A DNA stretch of 51,644 nt, taken from contig JAIRVH010000078.1 in assembly GCA_031253985.1 (NCBI GenBank), positions 1-51,644 of the forward strand. Direction: 5' to 3'. Below, piece by piece: positions 51,627 through 51,644 of this stretch. The notes beneath the pieces were generated by a model, which was given only the letters and a program-made list of their open reading frames with translations, was not told where the DNA came from and made no database searches. A program made the translations under genes and the position numbers. How positions within the stretch are numbered: the first letter of the stretch is position 1; each line of letters starts with the position of its first letter. The stretch comes from Sphingobacterium sp. GTDB lineage: Bacteria; Bacteroidota; Bacteroidia; Sphingobacteriales; Sphingobacteriaceae.

Positions 51627-51644
51627 AATATTAATTTTAACCAA

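Noticed and set aside
51578..51644. 3' end of a leftward gene at the right edge
   Set aside because: All three minus-strand readings are short or interrupted and none shows a family motif, so only the hairpins are reported.

Overview
The window looks like the chromosome of a member of the Bacteroidota, most likely Sphingobacteriaceae (Sphingobacterium or a close relative). The reasons are three SusC/SusD outer-membrane pairs, a hybrid two-component (HTCS) regulator, three ECF-sigma/FecR anti-sigma pairs with C-terminal STN-like domains, A-rich start regions without Shine-Dalgarno sequences, and lipoproteins with the usual Sus-type lipoboxes. The genus is inferred from gene content and style only.

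Layout. (1) 1-3076: the 3' part of a GH29 alpha-L-fucosidase gene and a Tat-signal Gfo/Idh/MocA oxidoreductase, closed by a strong terminator. (2) 3344-19167: a complete starch/maltodextrin utilization locus: LacI-type regulator, GH13 lipoprotein amylase, SusC, SusD, SusE/F-like binding protein, SusA-like neopullulanase, beta-phosphoglucomutase, GH65 maltose phosphorylase and an SLC45-type sugar permease. The logic is surface capture and cutting, TonB-dependent import, periplasmic trimming to maltose, uptake by the permease, phosphorolysis to glucose plus beta-glucose 1-phosphate, and conversion to glucose 6-phosphate. Two near-identical inverted repeats in the lacI-amylase gap are strong operator candidates. 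(3) 19389-28506: an HTCS sensor/regulator facing a bare SusC/SusD pair with no adjacent enzymes. (4) 29179-43490: ECF sigma, FecR, SusC, SusD, an arylsulfotransferase-like protein, a large predicted glycosidase-like protein and a DUF5107-type/TPR protein, probably one regulon for an unknown glycan or glycoconjugate.

(5) 43538-43611: tRNA-Pro(GGG), then a small beta-barrel protein. (6) 44691-48026: a second ECF/FecR pair whose third gene is not a TonB receptor. It encodes a 596-residue protein with an N-terminal STN-like domain, a carboxypeptidase-regulatory-like domain, about nine 16-residue 'GVQxAGVxN' surface repeats and a beta-rich C-terminus. This is the best candidate for an undescribed cell-surface signalling system here. 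(7) 48155-49489: J-domain/KTSC protein, VF530-type DNA-binding protein and FMN reductase, all on the minus strand. (8) 49704-51550: a third ECF/FecR pair followed by two hairpins and no receptor gene inside the window.

All functional calls rest on reading the sequence and on remembered family features. No database search was run.
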